Below, piece after piece: positions 16,848 through 25,725 of a stretch of DNA of 64,000 bases. The notes beneath the pieces were generated by a model. It did no database searches and was not told the origin of the DNA. It saw nothing but the letters and a program-made list of their open reading frames with translations. A program made the translations under genes and the position numbers. The first letter of the stretch is position 1. Every line of letters begins with the position of its first letter. Origin of the DNA: Micromonospora chaiyaphumensis (GTDB lineage Bacteria; Actinomycetota; Actinomycetes; Mycobacteriales; Micromonosporaceae); NCBI RefSeq assembly GCF_900091435.1, contig NZ_FMCS01000001.1:248001-312000 (forward strand). The letters run 5' to 3'.

Positions 16848-17267
16848 ATGAGGTTGACCCATGCGCCACTACGGATCATCATCGGCGCGTTCTTCCTGAA
16901 TTCCGGGCTGTCCAAGCGGTCCCTGGAGGGCGAGGCAGCCGCCGGCATGCACGGCATGGCGGTCGGCGCGATCCCGCAGCTGCGGCAGTTCCCGCCGGAC
17001 CAGTTCGCGAAGCTGCTCTCCCGTTCCGAGATCGCGCTGGGCGCCGCGCTGCTCACCCCGTTCGTGCCGTCGCTGCTGGCCGGCGCCGGGCTGACCGCCT
17101 TCGGGGCCGGGCTGGTGCAGCTCTACCTCAAGACGCCCGGCATGCGGGAGGGGAACAGCCTGAAGCCCTCCCAGGCCGGCATCGGGCTGGCCAAGGACAG
17201 CTGGCTGGTCGCCGCCGGGCTGACGCTGGTGCTGGACTCGCTGGCCCACAAGCGCCGGTTCACGTGA
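16848..17267 (+). CDS. DoxX-like membrane protein
   Basis: 139 residues from an ATG at 16848 with GGGA six nt upstream; a GTG at 16842 would add two residues and fits less well. Three to four hydrophobic segments are visible: LRIIIGAFFLNSGLSK, IALGAALLTPFVPSLLAGAG, AFGAGLVQLYL and a weaker C-terminal one. The first segment with its FLNSGLSK turn is typical of DoxX-like small integral proteins. Members are linked to thiol and redox stress in mycobacteria, but no function is assigned here. It converges with the following MFS gene, overlapping by 8 nt. Confidence 0.65.
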   Translation: MRLTHAPLRIIIGAFFLNSGLSKRSLEGEAAAGMHGMAVGAIPQLRQFPPDQFAKLLSRSEIALGAALLTPFVPSLLAGAGLTAFGAGLVQLYLKTPGMREGNSLKPSQAGIGLAKDSWLVAAGLTLVLDSLAHKRRFT

Positions 17268-18573
17268 CCGGACCCGCCGCGGCGGCGGCCGGCACCGGCA
17301 CGGCGTCGGGGGCGTAGCGGCGGCGGGCCGCGTTGCGGTAGCGCAGCACCTGCACCGCGCCGAGCGCCCAGAGCAGGTACTGCACGGCGAACGCCCAGCG
17401 GAACGCCGACAGCGGTGGCGTGCTCCGGCCGGCCGGGGTGGCCAGGTCGAGCACCACGCCGACCGCCAGGATCAGCAGGATCGAGGCGACGAACCCGCCG
17501 ACGTTGACGATGCCCGTGGCGCTGCCGATCCGGTGCACCGGGTTGAACGTGCGCGCGTAGTCGAAGCCGATCACCGAGCCGGGGCCGTTGACCGCGAGGA
17601 CGACCACGAGGGCGACCAGCAGCCCGTGCGGGGCGCGGCCGGGCCAGGCCAGCACCACCGCCCAGACGGCGGCGGTGCCGGCGGTGATGGCGAACACGAC
17701 GGCCGAGCGGTGGAACGGGTGCCGGGCGCACAGGTGCGCGATCACCGGGCCGCAGACCAGGGTGACCACGGTCATCAGGGTGAGCAGGCCGGCCGCCGCG
17801 GTGGGCGAGAAGCCCTGACCCTGCACCAGGAACGGGTAACCCCAGAGCAGGGCGAACACCGAGCCGGAGAACTGGGTGACGAAGTGCGTCCAGAGGCCCA
17901 GCCGGGTGCCGGGCTGGGCCCAGGCGGCGGCGAGCTGCCGGCGCACGGTGGCCAGGTCGGGGGCGAGCGCCGTGGTGTGTTCGGCGTGCGGGGTGTCCCG
18001 CACCGCGACGAGCACCAGCAGCAGCACGGTCACGCCGAGGGCCGCCGCGGTGAGGAACGCGGGCGTCCAGCCGGCGTGGTGCAGCAGCGCCACCAGGGGT
18101 ACGGCGCCGAGCACCGCGCCGAGCTGCCCGATCGTGCCGGTGAGCTGCACCAGCAGCGGGTTGCGCCGGCCCGGGAACCAGAACGCCACGATGCGCAGCA
18201 CGCTGATGAAGGTCATGGCGTCGCCGAGACCGACCAGCACCCGGGCGGCGACGGCGAGCCGGACGTCGGTGGCCACGGCGAAGCAGAGCTGCCCGGCCAC
18301 CATGAGCGCGCCGCCGGCCAGCAGCAGCCGGCGGGAGCCGTACCGGTCGAGCAGCACCCCGACCGGGATCTGCATGGCCGCGTAGACGGCGAGCTGCGCG
18401 ACGCTGAAGGTGGCCAGGGCGGCGGCGTTGATGTGGAAGCGGTCCGCCGCGTCGACCCCGGTGACGCCGAGCGAGCTGCGGTGGAAGACCGCCGCCACGT
18501 ACGCGGTGACGGCCACCGCGAAGACGAGGACGGCGGAGCGGCGCGGGGCGACCGTACGGGCGGCGGTGCTCAC
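17260..18573 (-). CDS. MFS transporter, GntR-linked
   Basis: 437 residues with about 12 membrane helices. The helix 2-3 loop has a motif A-like LLDRYGSRRLLL. The loop VLRIVAFWFPGRRNP is characteristic of sugar-phosphate or organic-anion type MFS proteins. The GTG start overlaps the stop of the upstream GntR gene by 4 nt, making a regulator-transporter operon. The substrate is unknown; GntR/FCD regulators commonly sense carboxylic acids or sugar acids, so an organic-acid importer is plausible. Confidence 0.82.
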   Translation of the reverse strand: MSTAARTVAPRRSAVLVFAVAVTAYVAAVFHRSSLGVTGVDAADRFHINAAALATFSVAQLAVYAAMQIPVGVLLDRYGSRRLLLAGGALMVAGQLCFAVATDVRLAVAARVLVGLGDAMTFISVLRIVAFWFPGRRNPLLVQLTGTIGQLGAVLGAVPLVALLHHAGWTPAFLTAAALGVTVLLLVLVAVRDTPHAEHTTALAPDLATVRRQLAAAWAQPGTRLGLWTHFVTQFSGSVFALLWGYPFLVQGQGFSPTAAAGLLTLMTVVTLVCGPVIAHLCARHPFHRSAVVFAITAGTAAVWAVVLAWPGRAPHGLLVALVVVLAVNGPGSVIGFDYARTFNPVHRIGSATGIVNVGGFVASILLILAVGVVLDLATPAGRSTPPLSAFRWAFAVQYLLWALGAVQVLRYRNAARRRYAPDAVPVPAAAAAGPVT

Positions 18574-19238
18574 CGCAGCGTCCGCAGCACGGTCGCGGCG
18601 TTGTCGATGTGCGCGCCGACCGCGTCGAGCCAGGCCTGCGGGTCGTCGCCGTCGAGTGCGGCGAGCTGGCCGGCGTGCTCGGTGAGGGCCACCTCGGCCC
18701 AGCCCGGTGAGAGCCGGAAGCTGGCCTCGCCCATCCGCAGCTGCCGGTCGCGCAGCCGGTGGTACAGCTCGGCGAGGATCTCGTTGCCGGCCGCCTCCAC
18801 CACGGTGGCGTGGAAGGCCCGGTCGGCGGCCATCAGCGCGGTGACGTCGCCGGCCGCGTGCGCCCGGCGCATCTCGTCGAGCCGGCGGGCCAGGTCGTCG
18901 CGGATGGTGTCCCGGCGCGGCCAGACCTGCTCGGCGGCGTGCAGCTCGACCAGGCGGCGGGCCTCGATGACATCGGCGATCTCCCGGGCCGAGACCGGCC
19001 GGATCAGCGCGCCGCGCTTCGGGTAGAGCTTGACCAGGCCCTCGGCCTCCAGGCGCAGCAGCGCCTCCCGGACCGGCGTCCGGGACACCCCGGTCGCCTC
19101 GGCGATCTCGCCCTCGCTGATCAGCAGCCCGCCGGGGTAGACCTGCTCCAGGAGGGCCCGCTTCACGTGCTGGTACACCCGCTCGGCGGCGGACGGCCCG
19201 GCCGGCCGCGCGCCGGTCACCGGGGTGGGATGCGTCAT
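18570..19238 (-). CDS. GntR/FadR-type transcriptional regulator (FCD domain)
   Basis: 222 residues. The N-terminal winged helix has ISEGEIAEATGVSRTPVREA then LLRLEAEGLVKLYPKRGALI, the GntR hallmark. The all-helical FCD domain follows, with the metal-binding pattern DRAFHATVVEAAGNE and the terminal TEHAGQLAAL...AVGAHI. The ATG at 19238 has no ribosome-binding site and abuts a possible -10 element, so leaderless translation is likely. It probably represses itself and the downstream transporter. Confidence 0.85.
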   Translation of the reverse strand: MTHPTPVTGARPAGPSAAERVYQHVKRALLEQVYPGGLLISEGEIAEATGVSRTPVREALLRLEAEGLVKLYPKRGALIRPVSAREIADVIEARRLVELHAAEQVWPRRDTIRDDLARRLDEMRRAHAAGDVTALMAADRAFHATVVEAAGNEILAELYHRLRDRQLRMGEASFRLSPGWAEVALTEHAGQLAALDGDDPQAWLDAVGAHIDNAATVLRTLR

Positions 19239-19248
19239 GTATCTATGA
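19235..19248 (-). promoter_or_regulatory. Candidate GntR autoregulatory site/-10 region
   Basis: A TCAT/ATGA inverted repeat with a 6-nt AT-rich centre covers the start codon of the GntR gene. It is one of the few AT-rich spots nearby and could be both a -10 element and operator. Confidence 0.35.
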
Positions 19249-19305
19249 TGCGCCGGAGCCGTCCCGGCACCCCGTTCCACCGGCCGGAACGTGGCCCATG
19301 CCACG

Positions 19306-20406
19306 TCAGCGGAGCGTGAGCACCCCGCCGGGGGTCCGGGTGAAGCGGGTGCCGGAGGGCCGGCCGAGGCTGTCGAGGAGGTCGGCGAGCCACCCGGCCT
19401 CGGCGGGCGTGGCCGGCTGCAGGCGCATCCGGCGCATCCGCACCGGGACCAGGCGCAGCCGCCGCAGCTCGCCGGTGACGGCGTCGAGGGTGGGCAGGTA
19501 CAGCAGCCGCAGCTCCGGCCGGTACGCCTCCTGCCCGCCGATCCCCTCGTAGTCGTCGATGAGGTCGCCGCAGCCGTAGAGGACGAGCCGGCCCCGGTAG
19601 CGCTCGACCGCGCGGGGATGGTGGGACGAGTGGCCGTGCACGACGTGCACCCCGGCGTCGACCAGGGCGTGCGCGAACTCCACGTGCTCGTCCGGCACCT
19701 CGTGGCCCCAGTTGGTCCCCCAGTGCACGGAGACCACCACGAGGTCGCCCGGCCGCGCGGTCCCCGCGATCCGCTCGGCGAGCGCGCCGGCCGTCGCCGC
19801 CGACACCTCCGGCAGGTACGCCACGCCGGGCCGGCCGTCCTCCGCCGCCCACTGCGGGAAGACGCCGCTGGACACCGCTCCCACCGACCAGACCAGCAGC
19901 CGGCGGTCACCGGCCAGCGGCACCACCGCCGGCCGCCACGCCTCCTCCGCGTCCCGGCCGGCGCCGGCGGTCCGGATCCCGGCGCCGCGCAGCGCGTCCA
20001 GGGTGTCGGCCAGCCCGACCGGGCCGAAGTCCAGCACGTGGTTGTTGCCGAGGGCGCACACGTCCAGCCGCGCGGCGGTGAGGCCGGGCAGGTTCGCCGG
20101 GTGCATCCGGTAGTGGACGCCCTTGCCGGGGTAGTGCTCGCCCCGGGCCGTCACCGCCGTCTCCAGGTTGACGATCCGGGCGGCCGGGCGTTCCGCGTCG
20201 AGCAGCCGCAGCGCCTCGCCCCACGGCCACCCGGCCGGGACCGGGCGCGGCACCGGGCCGGAGGCGGACTCGGCGAGCGCCACGTACCGGCGGGCGTCGG
20301 TGACCAGTTGCTCCCGCAGCGCGGGCGATCCCGGGTGCGGCAGGATCTGGTCCACGCCCCGCCCGGTCATCACGTCGCCGGCGAGGAAGAGCGTCACCTC
20401 GGCCAT
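19306..20406 (-). CDS. CapA/YwtB-family metallophosphatase-like protein
   Basis: 366 residues from an ATG at 20406. Motifs of the PGA-capsule CapA family are present: LFLAGDVMTGRGVDQIL at the start, RIVNLETAVTARG, LDVCALGNNHVLDFG and VVHGHSSHHPRAVE, followed by LVLYGCGDLIDDYEG. These supply the Asp, Asn and His ligands of a calcineurin-like fold. No signal peptide is seen, so it may be cytosolic, unlike Bacillus CapA. Role in polymer or wall metabolism is unproven. It lies upstream of the GntR gene on the same strand with a 67-nt gap. Confidence 0.8.
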   Translation of the reverse strand: MAEVTLFLAGDVMTGRGVDQILPHPGSPALREQLVTDARRYVALAESASGPVPRPVPAGWPWGEALRLLDAERPAARIVNLETAVTARGEHYPGKGVHYRMHPANLPGLTAARLDVCALGNNHVLDFGPVGLADTLDALRGAGIRTAGAGRDAEEAWRPAVVPLAGDRRLLVWSVGAVSSGVFPQWAAEDGRPGVAYLPEVSAATAGALAERIAGTARPGDLVVVSVHWGTNWGHEVPDEHVEFAHALVDAGVHVVHGHSSHHPRAVERYRGRLVLYGCGDLIDDYEGIGGQEAYRPELRLLYLPTLDAVTGELRRLRLVPVRMRRMRLQPATPAEAGWLADLLDSLGRPSGTRFTRTPGGVLTLR

Positions 20407-20554
20407 GACCCGGGTGTTCCCGCCGCGCGCCGCACCACGCGTGGCTCCGGCGTCTGGCCCCTTTCCGCCGGAGTTCCCCGGCCGGCGGGGTCCACGGCCG
20501 CCTGTGCTGGTTATCGTGTGGTGCAGCTGACCGGCCGCCGGCGAGGAGCACCGG

Positions 20555-21718
20555 GTGAAGAACAGCGCGTCCTTCCGGGCCTGGTACCGCCCCATGCGGG
20601 CCCGCCGGCGCGACGAGGAGCACCGGGCGGCCACCCCGCTGGAGCTGTTCTTCGACCTCTGCTTCGTGGTCGCGGTGGCGCTGACGTCCGAGGGCCTGCA
20701 CCACGACGTCGCAGAAGGGCACGTCGGGCACGGCGTGGTCAGCTACCTGAGCGTCTTCTTCGCGATCTGGTGGGCCTGGGTGAACTTCACCTGGTTCGCC
20801 TCCGCCTACGACACCGACGACGACGTCTACCGGCTGACCGTGCTGGTGCAGATCGCCGGGGCGCTGATCCTCGCCTCCGGCGTGCCGCGTGCCTTCGGCG
20901 AGGCCGACTTCACCACGATCACCTACGGGTACGTGGTGATGCGGCTGGCCTCCATCGTGAACTGGCTGCGGGCGGCCTCCGGCGACCCGGCGCACCGGGC
21001 CACCGCGCTGACGTTCGCGGTCGGCGTGGGCGTGGTGCAGGCCGGCTGGCTGCTCCGGCTCCTCCTGCCGCACGCCTGGATGGCGCCCGCATTCGTGCTG
21101 CTGGTCGCCGCGGACCTGCTGGTGCCGGTGCTGGGCGAACGGCGCCGGCAGACCACCTGGCACCCGCACCACATCGCCGAGCGGTACCAGCTGTTCACCC
21201 TCATCGTGCTCGGCGAGGTGGTGCTCTCCACGTCGGTGGCGATCCAGCGCGGGGTGGACGCGGGCAACGGCCAGCTGTGGTCGCTGGCCATGGCCGGCAC
21301 GCTGATCGTCTTCGCGATCTGGTGGCTCTACTTCGACCGGCCCGACCCGCTGCCGCCGGCCTCGGTGCGCGGCGCCCTCTTCTGGGGGTACGGCCACTAC
21401 TTCGCCTTCAGCTCGATCGCCGCGGTCGGCGCCGGCCTGGCGGTGGCGGTCGACCACGACCTGCACGCCGGGCACGTCTCCGGCCGGGTGGCCGGCTACG
21501 CGGTCGCCGTGCCGGTCGCGGTCTTCCTGGTCGGCCTCTGGGGGCTGCACCTGCCGGCCAAGCATGGCGCCGGGCTGCTGCTGTTCCCCGGCGCGGCGGT
21601 GCTGGTGCTGGTGACGCCGTGGCTGTTCGCGCCGGTGGACCTGATCGCCGGGGTGCTGGTCGTCCTGGTGGCCGTCACGCTGGTCCTGCGGCACCGGGCG
21701 GCGACCAGAACCGCCTGA
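20555..21718 (+). CDS. ltrA: Low-temperature-requirement A (LtrA) family membrane protein
   Basis: 387 residues from a GTG with GAGGAG nine nt upstream. The family opening RAATPLELFFDLCFVVAV is clear, followed by about nine further membrane helices including SVFFAIWWAWVNFTWFAS and the conserved HPHHIAERYQLFTLIVLGE segment, which carries charged residues in a helix. Named after a Listeria locus needed for cold growth; the molecular activity is not known. Its 3' end overlaps the convergent hydrolase gene by 44 nt. Confidence 0.85.
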   Translation: MKNSASFRAWYRPMRARRRDEEHRAATPLELFFDLCFVVAVALTSEGLHHDVAEGHVGHGVVSYLSVFFAIWWAWVNFTWFASAYDTDDDVYRLTVLVQIAGALILASGVPRAFGEADFTTITYGYVVMRLASIVNWLRAASGDPAHRATALTFAVGVGVVQAGWLLRLLLPHAWMAPAFVLLVAADLLVPVLGERRRQTTWHPHHIAERYQLFTLIVLGEVVLSTSVAIQRGVDAGNGQLWSLAMAGTLIVFAIWWLYFDRPDPLPPASVRGALFWGYGHYFAFSSIAAVGAGLAVAVDHDLHAGHVSGRVAGYAVAVPVAVFLVGLWGLHLPAKHGAGLLLFPGAAVLVLVTPWLFAPVDLIAGVLVVLVAVTLVLRHRAATRTA

Positions 21719-22538
21719 CCAGCGCCTCGAACTCGGCGGCCCGCTCGATCTGCGGCATGTGGCCCGTGTCGCGGAACAGGTGGCCCTGCGCCCGCGGCAG
21801 CCGGGACCGCGCGTAGGAGAGGTGCGCGGCGGGCAGGACCATGTCCCGGTCGCCCCAGACGACCAGGGTGGGCAGGCCGAGCGCGGCGACCGCGTCGAGC
21901 AGTTCCGCGCGCCATTCGGGGCGTACGCCGCGGAAGGTGCCGAGGCCGCGGACCACCTCCAGCATCACCCGGGCGGCGTGCGGCTGCCGGGCCGCGGCCA
22001 GGGCGGTGGCGATCCGGGCCTCGGTGACGTACGCGGGGTCGTGGAAGATGGCCCGCTCGGTGCGCCGGGCCACCGCCGGGTGCGGGCGCAGCAGCAGCCG
22101 GGCGAGGGGCCGCAGCGCGAGCAACCGCAGCGCGAAGGTCACCTCCCGGCCGAAGCCGGCGCTGTTGACCAGCACGAGGCTGGCCGCCCGGTGCGGGGCG
22201 TCGACCGCGAGCCGCATGGCCACCGCCCCGCCCAGGGAGTTGCCGACCAGGTGCGCCGGGCCGGTGACCCCGGCGGCGTCGAGGAACCCGGCGACGGCCG
22301 CGGCCAGGGTCGGCAGCGTGTGCCGCTCGTCCAGCGGCGGGGAGCCGCCGTGCCCCGGCAGGTCCACGGCGAGCACCCGGTGGTCGCGGGCCAGCCCCGC
22401 GTGCACGTCGGCGAAGTCCTCCAGGGTCCGGCCGATACCGTGCAGGAGCACCACCGGCGGGCCGTCGCCGGCGATCCGGCAGCGCACCCGCCGCCCGGCG
22501 ACGGTGAGTTCGTCGGCCGGCGGCAGGCCGAGGGTCAC
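21675..22538 (-). CDS. Alpha/beta hydrolase (third gene of the monooxygenase operon)
   Basis: 287 residues with the oxyanion motif VVLLHGIGRTLEDF, nucleophile elbow GNSLGG (Ser101), acid WGDRDMVLP and histidine DTGHMPQIE. The GTG start overlaps the SDR stop by 4 nt, so it belongs to the operon BVMO-SDR-hydrolase. In that context it probably cleaves the ester or lactone produced by the monooxygenase. The mycobacterial mymA cluster also groups a BVMO, an esterase and an SDR. Substrate specificity is not readable. Confidence 0.82.
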   Translation of the reverse strand: MTLGLPPADELTVAGRRVRCRIAGDGPPVVLLHGIGRTLEDFADVHAGLARDHRVLAVDLPGHGGSPPLDERHTLPTLAAAVAGFLDAAGVTGPAHLVGNSLGGAVAMRLAVDAPHRAASLVLVNSAGFGREVTFALRLLALRPLARLLLRPHPAVARRTERAIFHDPAYVTEARIATALAAARQPHAARVMLEVVRGLGTFRGVRPEWRAELLDAVAALGLPTLVVWGDRDMVLPAAHLSYARSRLPRAQGHLFRDTGHMPQIERAAEFEALVRRFWSPPGAAGPA

Positions 22539-23428
22539 GCCGGCCGTCCCGGGTCCGAGGGGACCGGTTCGGCGGGCGGCCGCGGAGCCGGCACGGCGGC
22601 GGGGCGCGGTCGCATCCCCAGGGCCAGCACCCGTCCGTACCCGGCGGGAGCGACCCGGGCGAGCAGGTCGGGCAGCTTCGCCGACCAGCCGATCAGCACC
22701 CGGCCGCGGCGGCGCTCGACCCCGCGCAGGATCACCGCGGCGGCCTTCGCCGGGTCGATGGAGAGCAGCTTCTCGAACTGCTTCCGGCCGGCCTCGTACT
22801 CCTCGATCGGGACGCCGCTGCCCACCCGGGCACTGCTCGCGATCCGGGTGCGGATGCCGCCCGGATGCACCGAGGTGACCCCGACCCCGTCGTCGGCCAG
22901 CTCGTGCCGCAGCGCCTCGGTGAAGCCCCGCACGGCGAACTTGCTGGCCGAGTAGGCGGCCTGCCCGGCGGGCGCGATCAGCCCGAAGAGGCTGGACACG
23001 TTGACCAGATGGGCTCCGGGCTCGGCCTTGAGCGCGGGCAGCAGCGCGTGGGTCAGCCGCACCACGGCCCGGAAGTTGATGTCGACGACCCAGAGGAACT
23101 CGTCCAGGGTGACCTGGTCGAACCGGCCGCCCAGCGCCACACCGGCGTTGTTGACCAGCAGCCGGATCCGCGGGTGCGCGGCGAGGATCTCGGCGGCCAC
23201 GCGGTCGGTGGCGTCGGCGTCGGCCAGGTCGACCAGGTGGGTCTCGATCCGCCGGTCCGGGTGCGCGGCGCGGATCGCGGCCACCACGGCGGCCAGCCGC
23301 TCGGCGTCCCGGTCGAGCAGGACCAGGTCGGCGCCGCGCCGGGCCAGCCCGTGGGCCAGGGCCTCGCCGATGCCGCTGGCCGCGCCGGTCAGCACCGCGG
23401 TGCCGCCGGGGAAGACGAAGTCACGCAT
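22535..23428 (-). CDS. Short-chain dehydrogenase (SadH-like)
   Basis: 297 residues. Cofactor motif TGAASGIG at 14-21, structural NNAG at 93-96, and the catalytic tetrad with Tyr159 and Lys163 in YSASK. The C-terminal tail of about 60 residues (QFEKLLSIDPAKAAAVILRGVERRRGRVL) is the extension seen in the SadH/Rv3085 type. ATG start with GAGGAG. It lies between the monooxygenase (15-nt gap) and the hydrolase (4-nt overlap). Likely interconverts alcohol and ketone or aldehyde in the same pathway. Confidence 0.85.
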   Translation of the reverse strand: MRDFVFPGGTAVLTGAASGIGEALAHGLARRGADLVLLDRDAERLAAVVAAIRAAHPDRRIETHLVDLADADATDRVAAEILAAHPRIRLLVNNAGVALGGRFDQVTLDEFLWVVDINFRAVVRLTHALLPALKAEPGAHLVNVSSLFGLIAPAGQAAYSASKFAVRGFTEALRHELADDGVGVTSVHPGGIRTRIASSARVGSGVPIEEYEAGRKQFEKLLSIDPAKAAAVILRGVERRRGRVLIGWSAKLPDLLARVAPAGYGRVLALGMRPRPAAVPAPRPPAEPVPSDPGRPA

Positions 23429-23442
23429 GACGCTCCTCGGGG

Positions 23443-24939
23443 TCAGGCGACGGGCGCGGGCCGGTCGGCGACGGCGGCGGGCGTGCCCGCGCGGGAGAAG
23501 CGCACGCCGGCGTCGGTGAGCCGCCCGTGCCGCATCAGCAGCACGTCGCGGGGATAGTTCTGGTGCAGCCGCCAGGGCGCCGCCGGGCCCTGCTTGGGCA
23601 GCTGGTCGACGGCACGCAGCACGTAGCCGGACTGCAGGTCGATGATCGGCACGAGGTCGTCGGAGTCCGGGGCGAGCGGCGTGACGATCTGCTGGCCGGT
23701 GTCGTCGAGGTGGCGCAGCAGCCGGCAGACGTACGTGGCGACCAGGTCGGCCTTCAGCGTCCAGGAGGCGTTGGTGTAGCCGATGGTCATGGCGAAGTTC
23801 GGCACACCGGAGAGCATCATGCCCTTGTAGGCGACGGTCGAGGCGAGGTCGACCTCGGCGCCGTCCACCACGAGGGTCATGCCGCCGAGGGCGAGCAGGT
23901 TCAGGCCGGTGGCGGTGACCACGATGTCGGCGGGCAGTTCGGCGCCGGAGGTGAGCCGGATGCCCCGCTCGGTGAAGGTGTCGATGGTGTCGGTGACCAC
24001 CGCGGCCGTCCCGGCGCTGAGCGCGGCGAACAGGTCCCCGTCGGGCACCACGCAGAGCCGCTGGTCCCAGGGGTTGTAGCGGGGGGAGAAGTGCCGGTCG
24101 AGGTCGTAGCCGACCGGGAGCTTCCCCCTGGCGGCCCGGCGGAGGAACTTCTTCACCAGACCCGGGGCGTGCCGGCTGAGCTGGAAGTTGGCCACCCCGA
24201 GCGCGACGTTCTTCCAGCGCGTCACCGCGTACGCGGCCCTCGCCGGGAGCCAGCGCCGCGCGGCGTCGGCGAACGGGTCACGGGAGGGCAGCGCGATGAC
24301 GTACGTGGGTGAGCGCTGGAGCATGGTGACGTGGGCGGCCCGCTCGGCCATGGCCGGGACCAGGGTGACCGCGGTGGCGCCGCTGCCGATCACCACGACC
24401 CGCTTGCCGGTGTGGTCGAGGTCCTCGGGCCAGTGCTGCGGGTGCACGAGCCGGCCGGCGTACCGCTCGACGCCGGGGAACTCGGGCGTGTAGCCCTCGT
24501 CGTAGCGGTAGTAGCCGGAGTTGGTGAACAGGAACCCGCAGGTCAGGACCACGTCCTCGCCGGTGTCGTCGCGCCGGGCGTGCACGGTCCAGCGCGCCGT
24601 GCCGCTGTCCCACTCCGCGCGCACGACCCGGTGGTGGAAGCGGATGTGCTGCTGCACGCCGTACTCCCGGGCGGTCTCCCGGACGTAGGACCGGATGGCG
24701 TCGCCGTCGGCGATCGCCTTCGGGTTGGTCCACGGCTTGAACGAGTAGCCGAGGGTGAACATGTCGGAGTCGGAGCGGACGCCCGGGTAGCGGAACAGGT
24801 CCCAGGTGCCGCCGACGGCGGCCCGGGCCTCCAGCACCGCGTACGTCTTGCCGGGACACTCGCGTTGCAGGTGGACGGCGGCGCCGACGCCGGAGAGGCC
24901 GGCACCGACGATGAGGACGTCGACGTGGTCGGAGGCCAT
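23443..24939 (-). CDS. Flavin-containing Baeyer-Villiger monooxygenase (EthA/MymA type)
   Basis: 498 residues. FAD motif GAGLSGVG at 12-19, NADPH motif VVVIGSGATA at 181-190, and between them the BVMO fingerprint in a Y-variant form, YAGRLVHPQHW at 160-170. The FRYPGVRSDSDM segment is typical of EthA and MymA. These enzymes insert oxygen next to a ketone to give an ester, and some activate thioamides. ATG start with GGAGA. A TetR gene faces it across a 114-nt gap containing a large palindrome, the same arrangement as ethA/ethR. Confidence 0.88.
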   Translation of the reverse strand: MASDHVDVLIVGAGLSGVGAAVHLQRECPGKTYAVLEARAAVGGTWDLFRYPGVRSDSDMFTLGYSFKPWTNPKAIADGDAIRSYVRETAREYGVQQHIRFHHRVVRAEWDSGTARWTVHARRDDTGEDVVLTCGFLFTNSGYYRYDEGYTPEFPGVERYAGRLVHPQHWPEDLDHTGKRVVVIGSGATAVTLVPAMAERAAHVTMLQRSPTYVIALPSRDPFADAARRWLPARAAYAVTRWKNVALGVANFQLSRHAPGLVKKFLRRAARGKLPVGYDLDRHFSPRYNPWDQRLCVVPDGDLFAALSAGTAAVVTDTIDTFTERGIRLTSGAELPADIVVTATGLNLLALGGMTLVVDGAEVDLASTVAYKGMMLSGVPNFAMTIGYTNASWTLKADLVATYVCRLLRHLDDTGQQIVTPLAPDSDDLVPIIDLQSGYVLRAVDQLPKQGPAAPWRLHQNYPRDVLLMRHGRLTDAGVRFSRAGTPAAVADRPAPVA

Positions 24940-24999
24940 GGCATCTCCCGTTCGGCCGGCAGTGGACCGGACACTATCCAGCTCCGTCGACGCCAGTCA

Positions 25000-25029
25000 A
25001 CACCCTGTCGAGTCGAATCGACAGGGTGT
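25000..25029. promoter_or_regulatory. TetR operator palindrome between BVMO and TetR genes
   Basis: Perfect 12-bp arms (25000-25011 and 25018-25029, arm ACACCCTGTCGA) around a 6-nt centre. A further GGGTGT half-site follows at 25035-25040. It lies 25 nt before the TetR ATG and 60 nt before the BVMO start, so one bound dimer pair could control both promoters. Confidence 0.8.
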
Positions 25030-25053
25030 CGAACGGGTGTAACATCGGCCGAC

Positions 25054-25725
25054 ATGACACCCGCCCGTACGTCGACCGGCACCGCGCCGACGCGCGGGCG
25101 GCGACCCGGCCGCTCCACCGGCGACGACCGGGAGGTGGCCATCCTCGCCACCGCCGAGCGGCTGCTGGGGCAGCGGCCCTTCGGCGAGATCTCCATCGAC
25201 GACCTGGCCCGGGGTGCCGGCATCTCCCGGCCCACGTTCTACTTCTACTTCCCCGCCAAGGACGCGGTGCTGCTCACCCTGCTCGACCGGGTGACCGAGG
25301 AGGCCGACGCCGCCGCGGGCGACGCGCTGGTCCGGCTCGCCGAGGACCCGCGGGCCCGGTGGCGGGAGCTGATCGCCCGGTTCCACGCCACCTTCGGCGG
25401 CCACCGCGACGTGGTGCTGGCCTGCGCGCAGGTGCGCGGCACCAACGCCGAGGTGCGCCGGCTCTGGGCCGAGGTCCTGGAACGCTGGGTACGCGCCGTC
25501 GAGGCGGCCATCGAGGGGGAACGCGCGCGCGGCGCGGCCCCGGACGGGCTGCCCGCCCGGGACCTCGCCATCGCGCTGAACTCGATGAACGAGCGCGTGT
25601 GGTATGCGACCTTCGCCGGCGACGGGCCGGCCGTGGCCGAGCGGGACGTGGTCGACGTGCTGCTCGACGTCTGGCTGACCGCGATCTACCGGACCACCAC
25701 CCCGCCGGTCAGCCCGTCCGCGTGA
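25054..25725 (+). CDS. TetR-family regulator of the monooxygenase operon
   Basis: 223 residues. After an Arg-rich start, the HTH is ISIDDLARGAGISRPTFYFYFPAKDAVL (about 46-73), the TetR/EthR consensus. The ligand domain ends with LNSMNERVWYATFAGD, a segment shared by EthR-like regulators. The ATG at 25054 is just downstream of the large palindrome. It likely represses itself and the divergent monooxygenase operon until a hydrophobic ligand binds. It converges with the following gene with a 17-nt overlap. Confidence 0.85.
   Translation: MTPARTSTGTAPTRGRRPGRSTGDDREVAILATAERLLGQRPFGEISIDDLARGAGISRPTFYFYFPAKDAVLLTLLDRVTEEADAAAGDALVRLAEDPRARWRELIARFHATFGGHRDVVLACAQVRGTNAEVRRLWAEVLERWVRAVEAAIEGERARGAAPDGLPARDLAIALNSMNERVWYATFAGDGPAVAERDVVDVLLDVWLTAIYRTTTPPVSPSA

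Noticed and set aside
20543..20627. 13-nt direct repeat GAGGAGCACCGGG in the ltrA start region
   Set aside because: The second copy lies inside coding sequence and is not followed by a start codon; likely chance in GC-rich DNA.
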